A DNA stretch of 64,000 nucleotides from Rhodamnia argentea (GCF_020921035.1 NC_063151.1:1488001-1552000); one strand, 5' to 3'; shown: positions 10,901-22,449, numbered from the stretch's first letter. The notes: generated by a model from the letters alone, not told the origin. Program-made: numbers and translations.

Positions 10901-11865
10901 TACACATCATTGAAGCTCTTTGCAACATTCGCATATACCCCCTCCCTTCGTTTTCTCTCTCTCTCAACTATTCTCCACTAACGTGGCATACCACATCATC
11001 GACATATCCATGTTATTGATAATTCTCGCCACTCGATCATGCCTAAAGTAAGCAAAAATGAAGGAATTGTCATTGCTAATTGGAAAATGATTGAAATTCG
11101 TAAGATTCTCACGAGCATAAAGTGAATTTCCTTTTTCACTGTTCTTGTCGGAGGCATAAAGCTCTGATTTTGACACGAATATGCCTAATTTGCGCCAGGG
11201 ACGTAGCTGATTTCCCGTACTAGAAATAATCGCATGGAACGTTTGTGTTTTTTTTTTTTTTTGCCAGGACATTACTTATCTTATCCATTTACATCTATAT
11301 ATGTCTAATTTTTCATTCAACAATCTCTTTTTCTTCAAATTCTAACTCAAGGAAAACTACCAAAAATTAAATAAAAGAGTGCTCATTTTCCCATGTAAAA
11401 TACATATGACCCGCATGGCGTGCGTCTATTCCAAGATATAGTTGATCTCGGAGATAATTATTGAGCAAGTTGAATCGGATTTGGATATCGATTCTTGTTA
11501 TCCTAATTACTAAACAACGTAAAAAGTACACATGCCTCGTGTACTAAGAGTTGCTTATGGCGAATTTGATTCCTAATTTTTGTTCTGATCACTTGATAAA
11601 CACTTGCGTGTCGAATTGACCAAGCCCATCCAAAGATGATGGCTTAGTGGCACACGCTCTCTTTTGTTGATTCGTTGCCATAAAGTTTATGGCCACGAAT
11701 GACCTACCATAAAGTTTCCTATTTGATATGCGTAAGTTTTTTCAAGCATGTGTTTCTCAATTTCTTCTTATGTACGACATTTTTCATTTTAAATCAATTT
11801 AAATAATGGTGTGGCCAATATATTTTTTTTTTTAAAACTAGGCCTCTTGAACTTTGCACTTTGGG
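10901..11865. other. Intergenic, nothing recognised
   Basis: AT-rich; a minus-strand 102-codon ORF (10964-11272) has no recognisable domain and an unconvincing composition. Confidence 0.4.
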
Positions 11866-12512
11866 CCCTTTTGGTTCACTTGGAAAAATGCAAAAGCTTT
11901 TGGGCTAAATGGATTTTTTGAAATATAAGTTGTGTTTGGTAAAGTGCATTTTAAAAACATATTGGGATACAACTCTTTAGTCAAAATGGTGTTTGGAAAA
12001 ATCACACTTTGCAAAATCATTTTGCCTTTATTTAAAAAAAAAAAAAACTCAAAACCAGCTAAGAATCTACGGTCGGCGAGACCCCGGCAACGTCAAATCT
12101 ACCATCGCCCGCCTTGCCTAAGGTCGCGCGACCCCAAGTGGCCGTTGCCTGGGTCGCTCGAATTGAGGCGATGACCGCCTGGGGTATGCGACCCAAGCCC
12201 AGCGATCACTAGTTTCGTGTGACCTAGGCCTCGTCCGACTTTGTGTGACCTCGGGCGAGGCGGGAGGCTACTCGCCGACTAGCCGCCAATGCCGAGGCTT
12301 TTGCCGAAATGGTTAAGGTTTTATTCATGCAAGTGTAGCGAAGGTAAAAATTGGAAGGAAAAAAAAATCTATTTACATTTCAAAAATTACAGCATTTCAA
12401 AGCACCTTTAGACCTGTCCCGAGCTCTTGAAAATGCAATTGGATTTTCGCAAAATTGACTAAAAGAAAATTATCAAATGCCATTTGCATTTGGCCAAAGA
12501 CTTGGGGGCCTA
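11866..12512. mobile_element. Non-autonomous TIR element with GC-rich core
   Basis: Left end GGGCCCTTTTGGTTCACTTG with GAAAAATGCAAAAGC; the right end reads in reverse complement AGGCCCCCAAGTCTTTGG with CCAAATGCAAATGGC, so about 35 bp of imperfect TIR. The core (12060-12300) is GC-rich with repeated GGTCGCGCGACC/TGTGACCT-like words. No ORF with a recognised domain. Confidence 0.5.
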
Positions 12513-13808
12513 AGTGCGTGGGGAGAAGTCAAATCACTGTCCTGAGTTTTTATCGTCTGGGAGGAAGCCAAAAAGAGAAATAATGGACGGGGAATCAAGA
12601 ATTGCCTAAGTGGGCCCACAAATTTTTTTTTTTATCACTTTGGGTTAGGTGCAGAAAACTCGTAGAATCTGACAAAAAGAAATATTAAATTTCGAAAACC
12701 ACCCTTGTGTTTTTTTCTTTCCTTCTTTTTTCCACGAAATTACTTTTGTCTCCCCGAGTCCGCTTAAATTTGTCCATTTGGGAGCAGAAGAATAATCACA
12801 TTTGAAAATTCTTCCATTTTCTTCGTTTCTCTGCTCTTTCCAAACAAGTTATTTACCCGACCCCTACTCTTTTCACCTCTACTTTTCAACGTTCACGGAC
12901 GATAAAAATTATCGCGCTTAAATGAGTATCGTATGAAAGTTACTATACTTATTTTTATTTTTCTATCTTAAATATTTTGGCCCCATCCAAAAATGTCTTC
13001 AAACATAGCACTAGAGCCCAAGAACCCTAATCGATATAGCCCATCACGGAATTTTGGGGACATGCGTTGAGAAGGGAAGACAAGAAAAGAGAAGTGCTCA
13101 AAAGGTCAAGAGAGTACAAAAGGGTGAAAATTTTGAGAAAAGATGAGAGCGCAAATTAAGCGGTCGGGACTAAATCCACGTTCCTGTCTCCTCATAGTTA
13201 TCCAAAATGAAGTGCTTTGTTTTGATAGGAAGATTACAAGCAAACTTTTCGAGGATCAATTGCGACAAGGACGTCTTTGGCATTTACCTTACTTCGCTTT
13301 AATGTTGAACCGGATCTTTCCTCCGGTTCAATACCTCCTGACCTTTTTGTTCTCCTTGTATAGTTTAATTTCACGTTTGATTTCGCCTCTTGGCCACTAA
13401 AGAAAGAAACGAAAACGATAAAGATGAAGGCGTGCGGCGATTTACACGTGATATGGTCCGATCCAAGCACGATATTTACGCCGTAAAAAGATTAAGAGAA
13501 CACGAATTTGACATAACATAAATTGCTTGTTGGGCCCCGCAAATTGCTCTCCGCTTAGCATTAATTGAGGATTTATTTTTCTCACACAAGCATTCTGACT
13601 TGTTTGTCTATTTCATTTTCAGTTGATTAATAGAAGGGTTTTTGCACTCGCCAAGATTGAACCCTGCCATTATTTATCTAAATGAGACAGCGGAAGAACA
13701 AAAATTTTGCAATTTTGGAAAGGATCAGATGCCATTATTGGATCATATTGTCAAACGAAACACGATTTCGCACAGGCGGGTCTCCAGTGGACCCGACCTG
13801 TTACTCTT
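12513..13808. other. Intergenic, nothing recognised
   Basis: Single-copy-looking DNA downstream of the peptide gene at 13809-14003. Small ORFs on both strands near 13140-13470 overlap each other and show no domain. Confidence 0.4.
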
Positions 13809-14003
13809 CTAGTGGCCAACTCCTCTATTGCTGGGGCCAGAATACGCTCGAGCTGCCTTGAACATGGGAAGCGAGGACCGGGTCGGGGACATCTCGTCGG
13901 CACCAAGATGCCTCGACACCACCATGTCTGGGCACGAGAGAAGAAGCAGGGCCATGCCGAGCAATACCGTGCAGGACATGAAAAGAAGCCGTCGATGGTT
14001 CAT
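13809..14003 (-). CDS. PIP/PIPL-type secreted signalling peptide precursor
   Basis: 64-residue precursor. It begins MNHRRLLFMSCTVLLGMALL, a basic n-region followed by a hydrophobic core, i.e. a signal peptide, probably cleaved near VVS|RHLG. A short variable segment follows, and the last ten residues are SGPSNRGVGH, which fits the SGPSxxGxGH signature of PAMP-induced secreted peptides (PIP and PIP-like). Family members are secreted, processed to short hydroxyproline peptides, and those characterised amplify immune signalling through the receptor kinase RLK7. An ORF reading back to 14066 exists, but a TATA box lies inside it, so the ATG at 14003 is preferred. No intron. The length is typical for the family. 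The receptor and role here are inference. Confidence 0.8.
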   Translation of the reverse strand: MNHRRLLFMSCTVLLGMALLLLSCPDMVVSRHLGADEMSPTRSSLPMFKAARAYSGPSNRGVGH

Positions 14004-14044
14004 GGTTGCAGCTTCTTTGGCAATTAGTGTCCTCCACGGTTTGA

Positions 14045-14052
14045 TATTTATA
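14045..14052 (-). promoter_or_regulatory. TATA box of the PIP-like gene
   Basis: On the minus strand this reads TATAAATA, 42 bp upstream of the ATG at 14003. It would put transcription start about 15-20 nt before the ATG, an unusually short leader. Confidence 0.55.
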
Positions 14053-14103
14053 GACCCGATTGACATGCTAAAACCGAGTGCTAGCTGTTGGAGGGACTAA
14101 AGA

Positions 14104-17100
14104 TATGGGGGAGGGAGATGGCGGAAGTACTCCAAGGTTGACGAAACGGGGATTCAATCGATTGTTGAAAGATTGCGTATCATTTTTTCTTTAAGCCCGT
14201 GAATTTTTGTCACAGGCTCGGGTGATCTCTCTCTCTTTTCAATCGATAAGCATAGAGTTTGCCCAAACCTAGAACTTGATAGCATAAATCACAAACTCAA
14301 AGATCATATCAGCGAAAAATTGCAAGTCTAGGGACGAGAACCAAACAACTGTAGCCCGTCTCTTCATTTTTGCTCGTTGGATGGACAATTTTTAGTGACA
14401 TTGCAATTAGCAGTTCCCGCAGGCATTGAGTTAGAAGAGTACATCATAGGATAATCAGTCGGGATATTAATTCAGTGCATACCTGGTAGATTGGGTTGCG
14501 ATCGGCAGATTGATGACACGGCCGTGATACTTTGGGGACAGTTCTCCTTCATCTCGGTTGAGACCTTAACCTGAACCTGTTGTGGTTCAAGTATGTGCTG
14601 AGTTTCGGTTGCCACTCATGAGGCAGCTTAAATTGCTTGCTTCTTGCTCTTGGGTATGACAAAGATCTGCTAATGAAAATTGTCCGCAAGTCCTGCCAGG
14701 TTGGGTAGAGAGATGCATTTGCAATTAATATGGCCAAGGAACTTTGAAGGGAATCCTTGTAAAAATCGGCAAAACCAGCTGATTCGTTGACAATAAATTG
14801 AAGTGCAATTTAATATAGTCATGCGGGACATATAGGCATTCAAATCTTAGAAGATCGAAAAAAAAAAAAATGCACTCCTGGCCAACCTTGTGGGAAGTAT
14901 GTATGATGGATGCAAAAAGGCTTAAATTATTGAACATTGAACCGAATCTATACACATCGAACAAGTTCTTGTAACTAGCTGTAGAACCAAAAGATATCAC
15001 CATCTGATGCCTAGACATCATCTGGTAAAAAGAGCAATAGAGACGGGTAATGAAAGATGACCAGCAGCTTGAAAATAGGCTGTTCGCTTAGCTAAAAAGT
15101 TGCCACCAGTTTTTCAATTTAAAGCATAAGGAATCGTGAAATGGTGGTGTCCGGTGTCCTGTAGGTCACGTGGTTTGTTTCCATTCAACAATGCTCCGAG
15201 ACTCGACACCAAAACTTGTTGCAGATCCTAAAAATCCTTTGCCCGTCCATCATGCTGCAGAGATCCTCTAGTGCCGATGCTGCTACGTCAAACTTAAGAT
15301 GATCTAACTGGTTATCACCAGCGGCAATGGAAAGGGGCAAAAGGAAACTAATCTGACCAAATAATAAAGATCAAGTATCCACGCGCCAAATCTCAAGTAA
15401 AAAAGAAGGATCCTCTTGGCTTCATATTGCACCACATAAAGGCATAACTCAACTTGGTTTGATCTTAATTTCAGACGTAAAAAGAATAAACATTCCCATG
15501 CTTGAAAAATTGAACACAACAAACATAAAAGTTAGTCCATAATATCAGCTAATGCACCCAAAGCACAGAAAATAACCTCCTAAGAACCCTGCAAATAGAA
15601 GACTACACTGCTAAAATAAGTGACTGACATACTGAAAGAAGCTTATTTCCAGTTATCTTTCCACCGTGTACTCAGATTCATAATTCAATATAGTCGTGTC
15701 ACGAGAAGCAATTCTCTGACGCAAATGTTTAGAGATGATAGGCATCTGCTAAGCTGCAACATGGGCTTCACAATCAGACACGGATGCTGTTACAATGTTC
15801 TGATTCTGCAGTTTAGATACTTTTAATAAGCCTGAGAGCAGATTTAAGATGAAGACAATCGCAAATAGATAGTAGTTAATCATCCTGTCTTTTGGTCATC
15901 TACAAAACTGTTTGTTTAGGGATATTCAGGGAATCATTGATGGACTGGACTTTGAGGTCAGTGAACCAAGGCTAGCTTCCATTTTTGCGATACAATGGAG
16001 AGGAGGGTTCTTCGTGGAAAAAAACTCTATTCCTGAGGCACCCCAAAAATTATCTGGAGGAACATAACGGTTCATCCTACCTTGTATGGACGAGCCCAAT
16101 TGGTTGAGCAGGCATTGGCAAAAGAAAGAAAAGAAATAGAGTCACATGGTAGTATGAATCGTTTGCACCACTCAACCAACTGAGCTACGTTTCCCCAACA
16201 GGTTTCCCCAACAGGATATATTCCTTCCGAAACAATACAAAAATGAGAAGTTCATTTGATAAGTTTAATAGATAGGATACCTCAACTGCATGAATTACTG
16301 CACTTAACAGAGGGTTTGATGTTTGAATCAGACAATTAGGTTCATTAGGTAAACCTGGAGGAACGAACCAAGGACCAAAATGCGCTGAGCGATGGCCTTT
16401 CCACTTGGTAACGTCAGATCTAGGGGCTACAAGATCAAGTTGGTAAGGATTACAATATTCCTCCATAATTTCCACCACCGGTCTAGGGTTGAGCCCTATG
16501 ATATCTATCTATATGAAAGAAGGGAAACAAGCTTAAGATCTCTATTCTTATTACTTCTATTTCACACTTGGACAGGCAACAAGACATTTATTCACACCGC
16601 CATCTTTCGGTCCATCCCGGCAGGGGATAGAACCCGTCAAATAACAAATCAAAGAAAAAGAAAGAGGTAAATAGAAGATTCCAAGAGGCCTGTATCGATT
16701 GACTTAAAGACAACTAGTTCCAGAAGAATGAAGGTAATCAAAATAATCCGACTCAGTGCATCAAAACGCTCCTAGCAGCAACTGGTATATCATCTTTCAG
16801 AAGCAGGAGGGATAGCAGAGAGGAGCATCACTAAATTGATAAATGCCAAGCCAATTTCACCTGTGAACTAAAATTTGACCAGTAGTTATTACTTTCAAGT
16901 TTTAACAGTCACCATAACCTAATAGGAAACAGCCAAAGCAAGCAACCTCAAGCCCAAAAATAGGAAGAAAGGCAATATGAAGTAAAGGGGATAGAGGCGT
17001 AAAACCATGAGCCAAGCTGCACCAGAAAGCTGTTGAAAAGGGTTTTCATTTGATTTTGCCATTTGACCTTTGTTAGTGATAACCATTGTTCAAACTTCCC

Positions 17101-17754
17101 CCAAATTTGATCAAGTTAATTTCCTCATTTGGACACACACATTTACATATAAGATAATGCTTGTAATCTTCACCGTATGTAGAACTAGTGATCCACAGGC
17201 CCCATTTTCAACAAAAAATCTTGCATGGAGAAGACAGATCACATTGAACTTCATAAGGGTTCTTCTATGTCCCTGTCCCTCAAGAGACAGTTCTTGTACC
17301 CTGTGGTACGTAGCCATGCTACACATCCGCATTACAAGGTATCACATTACAATGCACACTTTGAAAATCTAGGGCGATCTGATGCCTACGATCCCTAAGA
17401 AACAGTTCCATCGCCCAATTGCGAGTAGGAAAATTGATCAAAACAGAGGGCCGAACAATTTCGGGTAAACAGGAAGTGCGATAAGAACCAAACATAAAGT
17501 ACAATCTAGCACAAAAGAGAGCCTTTCCTCATAGCAAATCAACAACCGAGTGGCTTTCAGACGTCCACATTACCTTAATTACAACACATACGAGATCGAC
17601 AATAATTCTCGAGTAAAGGGTAGAACAAGTTATGCACAAATCCACAACAAACATCACATATTATTCTATCAGACAAAACTACTTCACAGTACCACCTCAA
17701 AACCCCGAGCTTGTCATCTAAAGGAAGGCGCGACCAAAAAGAGAACACCCCACC
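14104..17754. other. 3.6 kb without a recognised gene
   Basis: Composition is closer to transcribed intergenic or intronic DNA than to the transposon-rich blocks. Short ORFs occur on both strands, but none has a domain, coding-like composition or consistent splice sites that I could follow. The right end (about 17550-17754) should hold the 3' UTR of the WPP gene. A tRNA-head-like inverted pair sits at 16085-16195. Confidence 0.4.
16085..16195. repeat. Two facing tRNA-head-like (box A) sequences
   Basis: Plus strand: GAGCCCAATTGGTTGAGC at about 16089. Minus strand: GTAGCTCAGTTGGTTGAG from about 16188 leftwards. Both resemble a tRNA D-arm/box A and point toward each other about 100 bp apart. 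No anticodon arm or box B at the right spacing, so not an intact tRNA gene; possibly a SINE-derived palindrome. Confidence 0.3.
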
Positions 17755-18243
17755 TCAAAAAGACGACGACCTTTCGACCTCGGGATCGAAAGAAGGGGAG
17801 ACATCCAACACTTCGGGGGTCTTCGGCTGGAGATAGCCGCGGTCGCGAGCGGTGCGCGGATGGACGGAGTCTAGCATGCGCCTGGCGATCGCCCTGGCGT
17901 ACGCCTGGAGGACGTCCGCGCCGTCGTCAGAGGCGGAGGCGGCGGCAACGGTGGAGGCGTACTCTTCCTGTTCAATGGCGCGGGCGACGGACGTCGCCTC
18001 CTCCAGGGACAATCTTCCGTAGCGAGTGGAGAGCGCCGATGGAGCGGACAGCGTCTCCACGACGCGCGAGACGATCGCGTCGCGCGTGGGCTGCGTCGGA
18101 GGCCAAAGGCGAAAGGCGACGTCGGGGTTGGGCCGTTGGGGAGGCGCTTCCGTTTGTTGAGGCGGCGGCGAGTTCTGCTCCGGAGGAGATGGTGGTAGAA
18201 CTGGTAGGGGTGGTGATGCCATAGCTCCTTCCGATCCAGGCAT
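17755..18243 (-). CDS. WPP-domain protein (MAF1/WPP family)
   Basis: Intronless, 162 residues from the ATG at 18243; an in-frame ATG seven codons later (18222) is also possible, and the upstream one at 18315 gives an unlikely leader. WPP proteins are small plant proteins of the nuclear envelope and Golgi. They bind the coiled-coil protein MFP1 and nuclear-envelope WIT/WIP proteins, and the same domain targets plant RanGAP to the nuclear rim. Visible: a proline/glutamine-rich N-terminal tail (residues 1-43); the signature FRLWPPTQPTRDAIVSRVVE at about 44-63; then the conserved RYGRLSLEEATSVARAIEQE and YARAIARRMLDSV helices up to about 137; and a short acidic/serine C-terminus. Length agrees with the family (about 115-180 residues). 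Nothing suggests decay. Confidence 0.9.
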   Translation of the reverse strand: MPGSEGAMASPPLPVLPPSPPEQNSPPPQQTEAPPQRPNPDVAFRLWPPTQPTRDAIVSRVVETLSAPSALSTRYGRLSLEEATSVARAIEQEEYASTVAAASASDDGADVLQAYARAIARRMLDSVHPRTARDRGYLQPKTPEVLDVSPSFDPEVERSSSF

Positions 18244-18379
18244 TAGAGAATTGGGAGACGGACGAGTAGAGCAGAGAGCAAGAAGAGGAGGCTGCCTTTT
18301 ACAGTACCTGAGCACAAAATTGTTTTTTGGGGGGGACTGGTTGGTCGGGGATCTCGATTTTTAGCTGTAAATTTCTCGA

Positions 18380-19335
18380 TCCTCCTTGGGTGCGCAATCG
18401 CACGGTAAAACTCCAAACCAGATTTATGTTTTAGAAGTACTCCTAAAATAGAAATTCATTTAATAACATGTCTTTTAAAATAAAATTTTATTTGGTAAAA
18501 AATTTTATTTCTGAAAAAAAAATATTTCTGAAATGAATTTTTACTTCTAAAGTTGTTTTTCCTCTAATTTGATAAATTAAAAGAAATTTCTTCTTAATTC
18601 AAGAGGTACTTCTCTTCTCACTCTTTTTTCATTATGCCCTCATCCTTTTTTCGACCACGCCTGATTCTGCCGACCTCCGCCACATCCTATCGCCGATCAT
18701 CGCCCATCGTCGCCCGCGACCACTGCCACCCACCGCCTCCCGTCAACAACGGCCGCTACCGACCAATATCGGCTGTCGCCCATCGTTGACCTCCACCGAT
18801 CCCCCCCATGACCGTTGGCCGCCACCATCGTTGCCCGCCGCCAACACCGCCAACCTCTGCTACCGCCTATTCCCGATCACCGCCCATCGTCACCCTCAAC
18901 CACCGCCACCCACTGCGCCCCGTCGACTACTGTTGCTGCCGACCAATATCTACTGTCACCCATTGTTGACCTCCACCGATTGCCGACTATGACCGTCGGC
19001 CGCCGCCATCGTTGCCCACCGCCGACACCGCGGACCACCGACCGTCGCCAACCGCAGACCACCACGATGCTTGCCTTTGCCGTCTACCGCCGACCTCCAC
19101 CGGCCACCGTCGCTGCTACCAAGGCACTGTCTCTGCTAATACTTTTTAATAATAAAAATTATTTTTTAAAGTAATTTAAAAATGAAGTAAAATTTTTTTT
19201 ATCGCTAGCAATAATTTTTCATAGAAGATTTTATGTTAATAATGTTTCTGAAGTATTTTCAACCGCTATCAAATGAATTTCTCTTATCAGAAATCATCTT
19301 CTACTTCTGAGTAAAAGTAGATCCTAAAAGTCCAT
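18380..19335. mobile_element. TIR element with duplicated GC-rich core
   Basis: AT-rich arms rich in AGAAGTA/TACTTCT words (for example TTTTAGAAGTACTCC on the left, TACTTCTGAGTAAAAGTAG on the right) flank a CCG/CGCC-rich core at 18650-19130. Within the core, a 180-bp block starting at 18695 (GATCATCGCCCATCGTC) is repeated at 18875 (GATCACCGCCCATCGTC). Related arms occur at 41775-42475 and more weakly at 58290-58510. Long proline/threonine-rich ORFs in the core are compositional. Confidence 0.45.
18695..19054 (+). repeat. 180-bp tandem duplication
   Basis: Two diverged copies, 18695-18874 and 18875-19054, inside the GC-rich core of the TIR element. Landmarks such as GCCACCCA, CCGACCAATATC and TTGACCTCCACCGAT recur 180 bp apart. 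Confidence 0.75.
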
Positions 19336-19995
19336 TTTGTTAGCGAAAAATATGAAAATTCATTTTCCAGGAAAAGTTATAATATTTTTCGATATTCATT
19401 TAAAATTTAAAAATAAATTTAAAAATATGTTTTACTTGTCTAGTAAAAAAATTGATTCCCTTCGTACACTCTTTTAAATAATTTTCTATAATTAGTATTT
19501 AGTTTTTTATTCTTTTAAAAAATTAAAATTAAAATTATTTTTTCTTTTTCCTTTCTTCTTCGGCCAGTCGCCGACCACGGCGAGGCCGGCTATCGAGTGC
19601 AGGCGAGGCTCAAGCTAACCAGATTCTAGCGAGGCGAGGGTGAGTGAGCTCGACTCTTTTTGGTCGCCGGACGCCGCCATGGTCGACGACCTACAGAGGA
19701 AGAAAAGAAAAGAAAGAATTATAAAAAGTAAATAAACAAAATTATTGAAAAGAAAAAAATAAAAATAAAAAAGAAAGAAAATCATAAAAAAATTAAAAAA
19801 GAATGTGAAGGAGTGGAGAGAGGAAAGATAAGAGAAAATGTTTTCCTCTTCTTAGGAGGAAAACATTTTCCTCACTTTTGAATATATTTTTTTCCATGAG
19901 AGAAAAATGATCTCCTTGACTTGTTTATTTTCGATTGAACACCAAAAAATCCGACAAACATTTTCTTGAAAGTTTTTTTTGCCAAACGAATGGAC
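19335..19995. mobile_element. Non-autonomous TIR element with GAGGCGAG core
   Basis: Left arm TTAGCGAAAAATATGAAAAT with TTTTCCAGGAAAA; right arm AAAACATTTTCC and TCTTGAAAGTTTTTTTTGCC. GC-rich core at 19560-19695 with GCGAGG words, between a pyrimidine tract and a complementary purine tract. Same architecture as 5863-6455. Confidence 0.4.
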
Positions 19996-20681
19996 CCTAA
20001 GGTTCATTACATTTACAGATACTTAATACTTAAATGTACATACCTTTTTGACGGTAATTTTTTTTTATGGAGTTTTGGATGAGGGGTGAACCGGGCTAGA
20101 TTTGAGACTCAAGTAAACGTTGGTGGTTTTTGAGAGACAACAAAAAGTTTTGGGCATACTTGGAACTAAACCTAAAGTTGGAGGGGGTTTTTATGGGGCA
20201 AAAAAAGTTTAGGGTAATTTTTTAAGATATTAGGCTCAATTTTATAGTCATTTATTTACTTGGATGTTCATAAGCTACTGTCTTTTTATAGTTTTGAAAT
20301 TTTTCTCTACAACGGTGCACATTACCAACCGGATCAGTTCCGTAAATTGGACCATAGAATATTAGAATTTCCCAAGCAGGGGATGCACTATGATGTTGCT
20401 TACCAACAGCTTGTCGGCAACAAGGAAAGTCTTCAATGACTGCCACGTTGTGCTGAAATGCATTTGATCCACATGAACTTCACTTGCGAGTTTTCATGTT
20501 AGAAGATGGGTCATATTAGGCACTCATTAGGTATAACCTTATTTGGAATAATTTAATTTTCAAGGCACAAATTTGAAGAGGTGTCAAAACAAACTCATTT
20601 GTAAATGAGTTGCTAGACATTCAAGGGGCTGATTCCTAAATGGATTTAAAATATAAAGTCCAACTAGAGTGGTTTTTTTTT

Positions 20682-21021
20682 TACCACAAAAAACCCTAAA
20701 CTAGTACACATGTGATAAATTTACCCTCCGTTAGTTCCCTTTGAATTGAATTTATACCGCGAAAACCCCCAAATTAATATCCTTGTAACAAACAGAGGGT
20801 AAAAACCCCAAATGTGTACACCTAGCAATTGCCACGTGTCATCCAACTCAGCAATTTGGCGATAAAATTTAACGAAAACTAGCAAAGGGTAAATTTTTTA
20901 TAAGTGTACCAGTTTGGGGTAAATTTATCAAGAATGTACCAATTTGAGGTTTTTGGTGGTTGAAAAAATGATTTGAAATAAATTTATTGCACATGTACCC
21001 GTTTGAGATTTTTCTTGGTAT
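20682..21021. mobile_element. MITE with TACC(A)-AAAACCC...GTACACATGTG termini
   Basis: Left end TACCACAAAAAACCCTAAAC then TAGTACACATGTGATAAATT. The right end, read in reverse complement, is TACCAAGAAAAATCTCAAAC then GGGTACATGTGCAATAAATT: about 45 bp of TIR. The interior repeats the phrase GGTAAATTTATC with GTACCA several times. Non-coding. Confidence 0.6.
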
Positions 21022-21427
21022 TAATCTATTTGAAAATTAAGTATCAAAGCTTCCCTGCCGCCTCTCTCTCTCTCTCGGTTTCGGCCGCGCGCATGACACG
21101 TCAAACGGTTGTTGCATGACGTGGAAGATGGAAATACTTCCCACAGGGTGAGAGGTGCACCTAACCCACCAGCCCAATGTAGAAAAAAATTGTGAAAATA
21201 AACTTTGGGGCGACTTTGGCCTCTACTTCATATGTCCTCCAAGGTTTAGCTTCCACATTTCAATGAGAAAATTTTAGAAAACACAACGAAAAGTTAAGCT
21301 TGATAGATATGATTCACAACTGAACAATTCCTGCCAAACACTCGTTCACTAAATCTTCACCTTTATCTGGTGTCTCGAATTGAGTAGGCAAAAGGTGTTT
21401 GATGCTTGATTGCCATGTTGCTCTATA
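21022..21427. other. Intergenic, nothing recognised
   Basis: A (CT)8 run at about 21063-21076 and otherwise unremarkable AT-rich DNA. Confidence 0.4.
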
Positions 21428-21436
21428 TATTTGGAC

Positions 21437-21847
21437 GGGCTTTTTTTCAAATTGCATAAAAAAAGATTTTTATTTACCAAATAAGGGGAAAAAAAATTTA
21501 ATTACCGTTTAGGGGTCCGCTCGACGGTTTGTGTGTTTGGCAGACCCGCTTGGCATTATAGGTGCCGAGCGCTGTCTTGCTCGGCACTTACAGTGCCGAG
21601 CAAGACAGCAAGCACAGAGAGAGCAGTTTTGCTCTCTCTACACGCTTTTTTTTTTTTTCTGCACGCTTTAGTGCAGAGAGAGAGAGAGAGCAGAATTCTA
21701 CTCTGCGGGGGGGGTGGTGGGGCTGGTGGTGGGGGGGGCCCCGCTCGGCGGTTTAACCGCCGAGCAGACCCCAAAACGGCAATTATGTTTTCTCTCCCCT
21801 AAAATGGTAAATAAAATTTTTTTTGTATGCAATTTGAAAAAAAGCCC
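21437..21847. mobile_element. 411-bp Mutator-type non-autonomous element with 9-bp target-site duplication
   Basis: Ends are GGGCTTTTTTTCAAATTGCA in both orientations, extending as an imperfect TIR of about 95 bp (ATTTACC..., ATTACCGTTT/ATTGCCGTTT, GGGGTC(C/T)GCTCG). Both sides are flanked by the 9-bp direct repeat TATTTGGAC (21428-21436 and 21848-21856). A 9-bp duplication with long TIRs is characteristic of the Mutator superfamily. The interior holds a perfect 17-bp hairpin (21571-21587 with 21593-21609), an AG-repeat and a G-rich tract. No coding capacity. Ends and target duplication are intact, so the insertion is probably fairly young. Confidence 0.85.
21571..21609. repeat. Perfect 17-bp inverted repeat (hairpin)
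   Basis: GCTGTCTTGCTCGGCAC, a 5-base loop TTACA, then its exact complement. Lies inside the Mutator-type element. Confidence 0.95.
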
Positions 21848-21856
21848 TATTTGGAC

Positions 21857-22441
21857 AAAATTAAGCTTTGCAAGCGTCAACAAAATATAAACCAATATAT
21901 ACATGTCTCGAACAAATTACTGAAATTAATGTCTCGAATTTGAATGTGATTTATCAAGATTAAATTCAAAGACGAAATCGATTTCAATATGTACAACTTG
22001 GCCTTCGCTAGCCCTCTCGAACCAAAAAAGGAAAGGAAAAAAAAAATAAAAAAAAAATCGAACAAAACCAAATTTTCGGTTCGCTTCGTGATTCGGTTCG
22101 ATTCAACCGCTCATCCTAATGGTTCTGAATAAAAAAAAAATCGAACCAAACCATTGACACCCTTATACCAACGTGTTTTCTCTACAACTACCAAATCTTG
22201 AACTTACAAAATAACCTCTAAACCTATGACAGTGGATTTGTCTAGGGAATCATGTAATGGCTAGAGGAGATGCCTATCAAACCTCTAAATCCAGAGAATA
22301 CCAAGGAGATGACGATCGTGTTGCAACTTTAGTAAATGGCAGGTCCTTTCTTCGAACATGCATATCATCTTGCAATAAATATAGACCACAGTATTCTTAG
22401 ACCGTTCAGCTACCTAATGAAAGTTCATATGAGTGGGCATT
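21857..22441. other. Intergenic; fragment of GGTTCGATT-type repeat, then CYP81 3' flank
   Basis: 22060-22170 has TTCGGTTCG and ATCGAACCAAACC phrases typical of a decayed hAT-like element. From about 22375 rightwards the sequence matches the region downstream of the pseudogene at 29615-29690 (shared GTATTCTTAGACC and CTAAT(A/G)AAAGT). Confidence 0.4.
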
Positions 22442-22449
22442 TTTTTTAA

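Noticed and set aside
18786-19174. Long proline/threonine/arginine-rich ORFs in several frames
   Set aside because: They lie in the GC-rich, tandemly duplicated core of a transposon. The composition explains the lack of stops, and no domain or start context supports coding.
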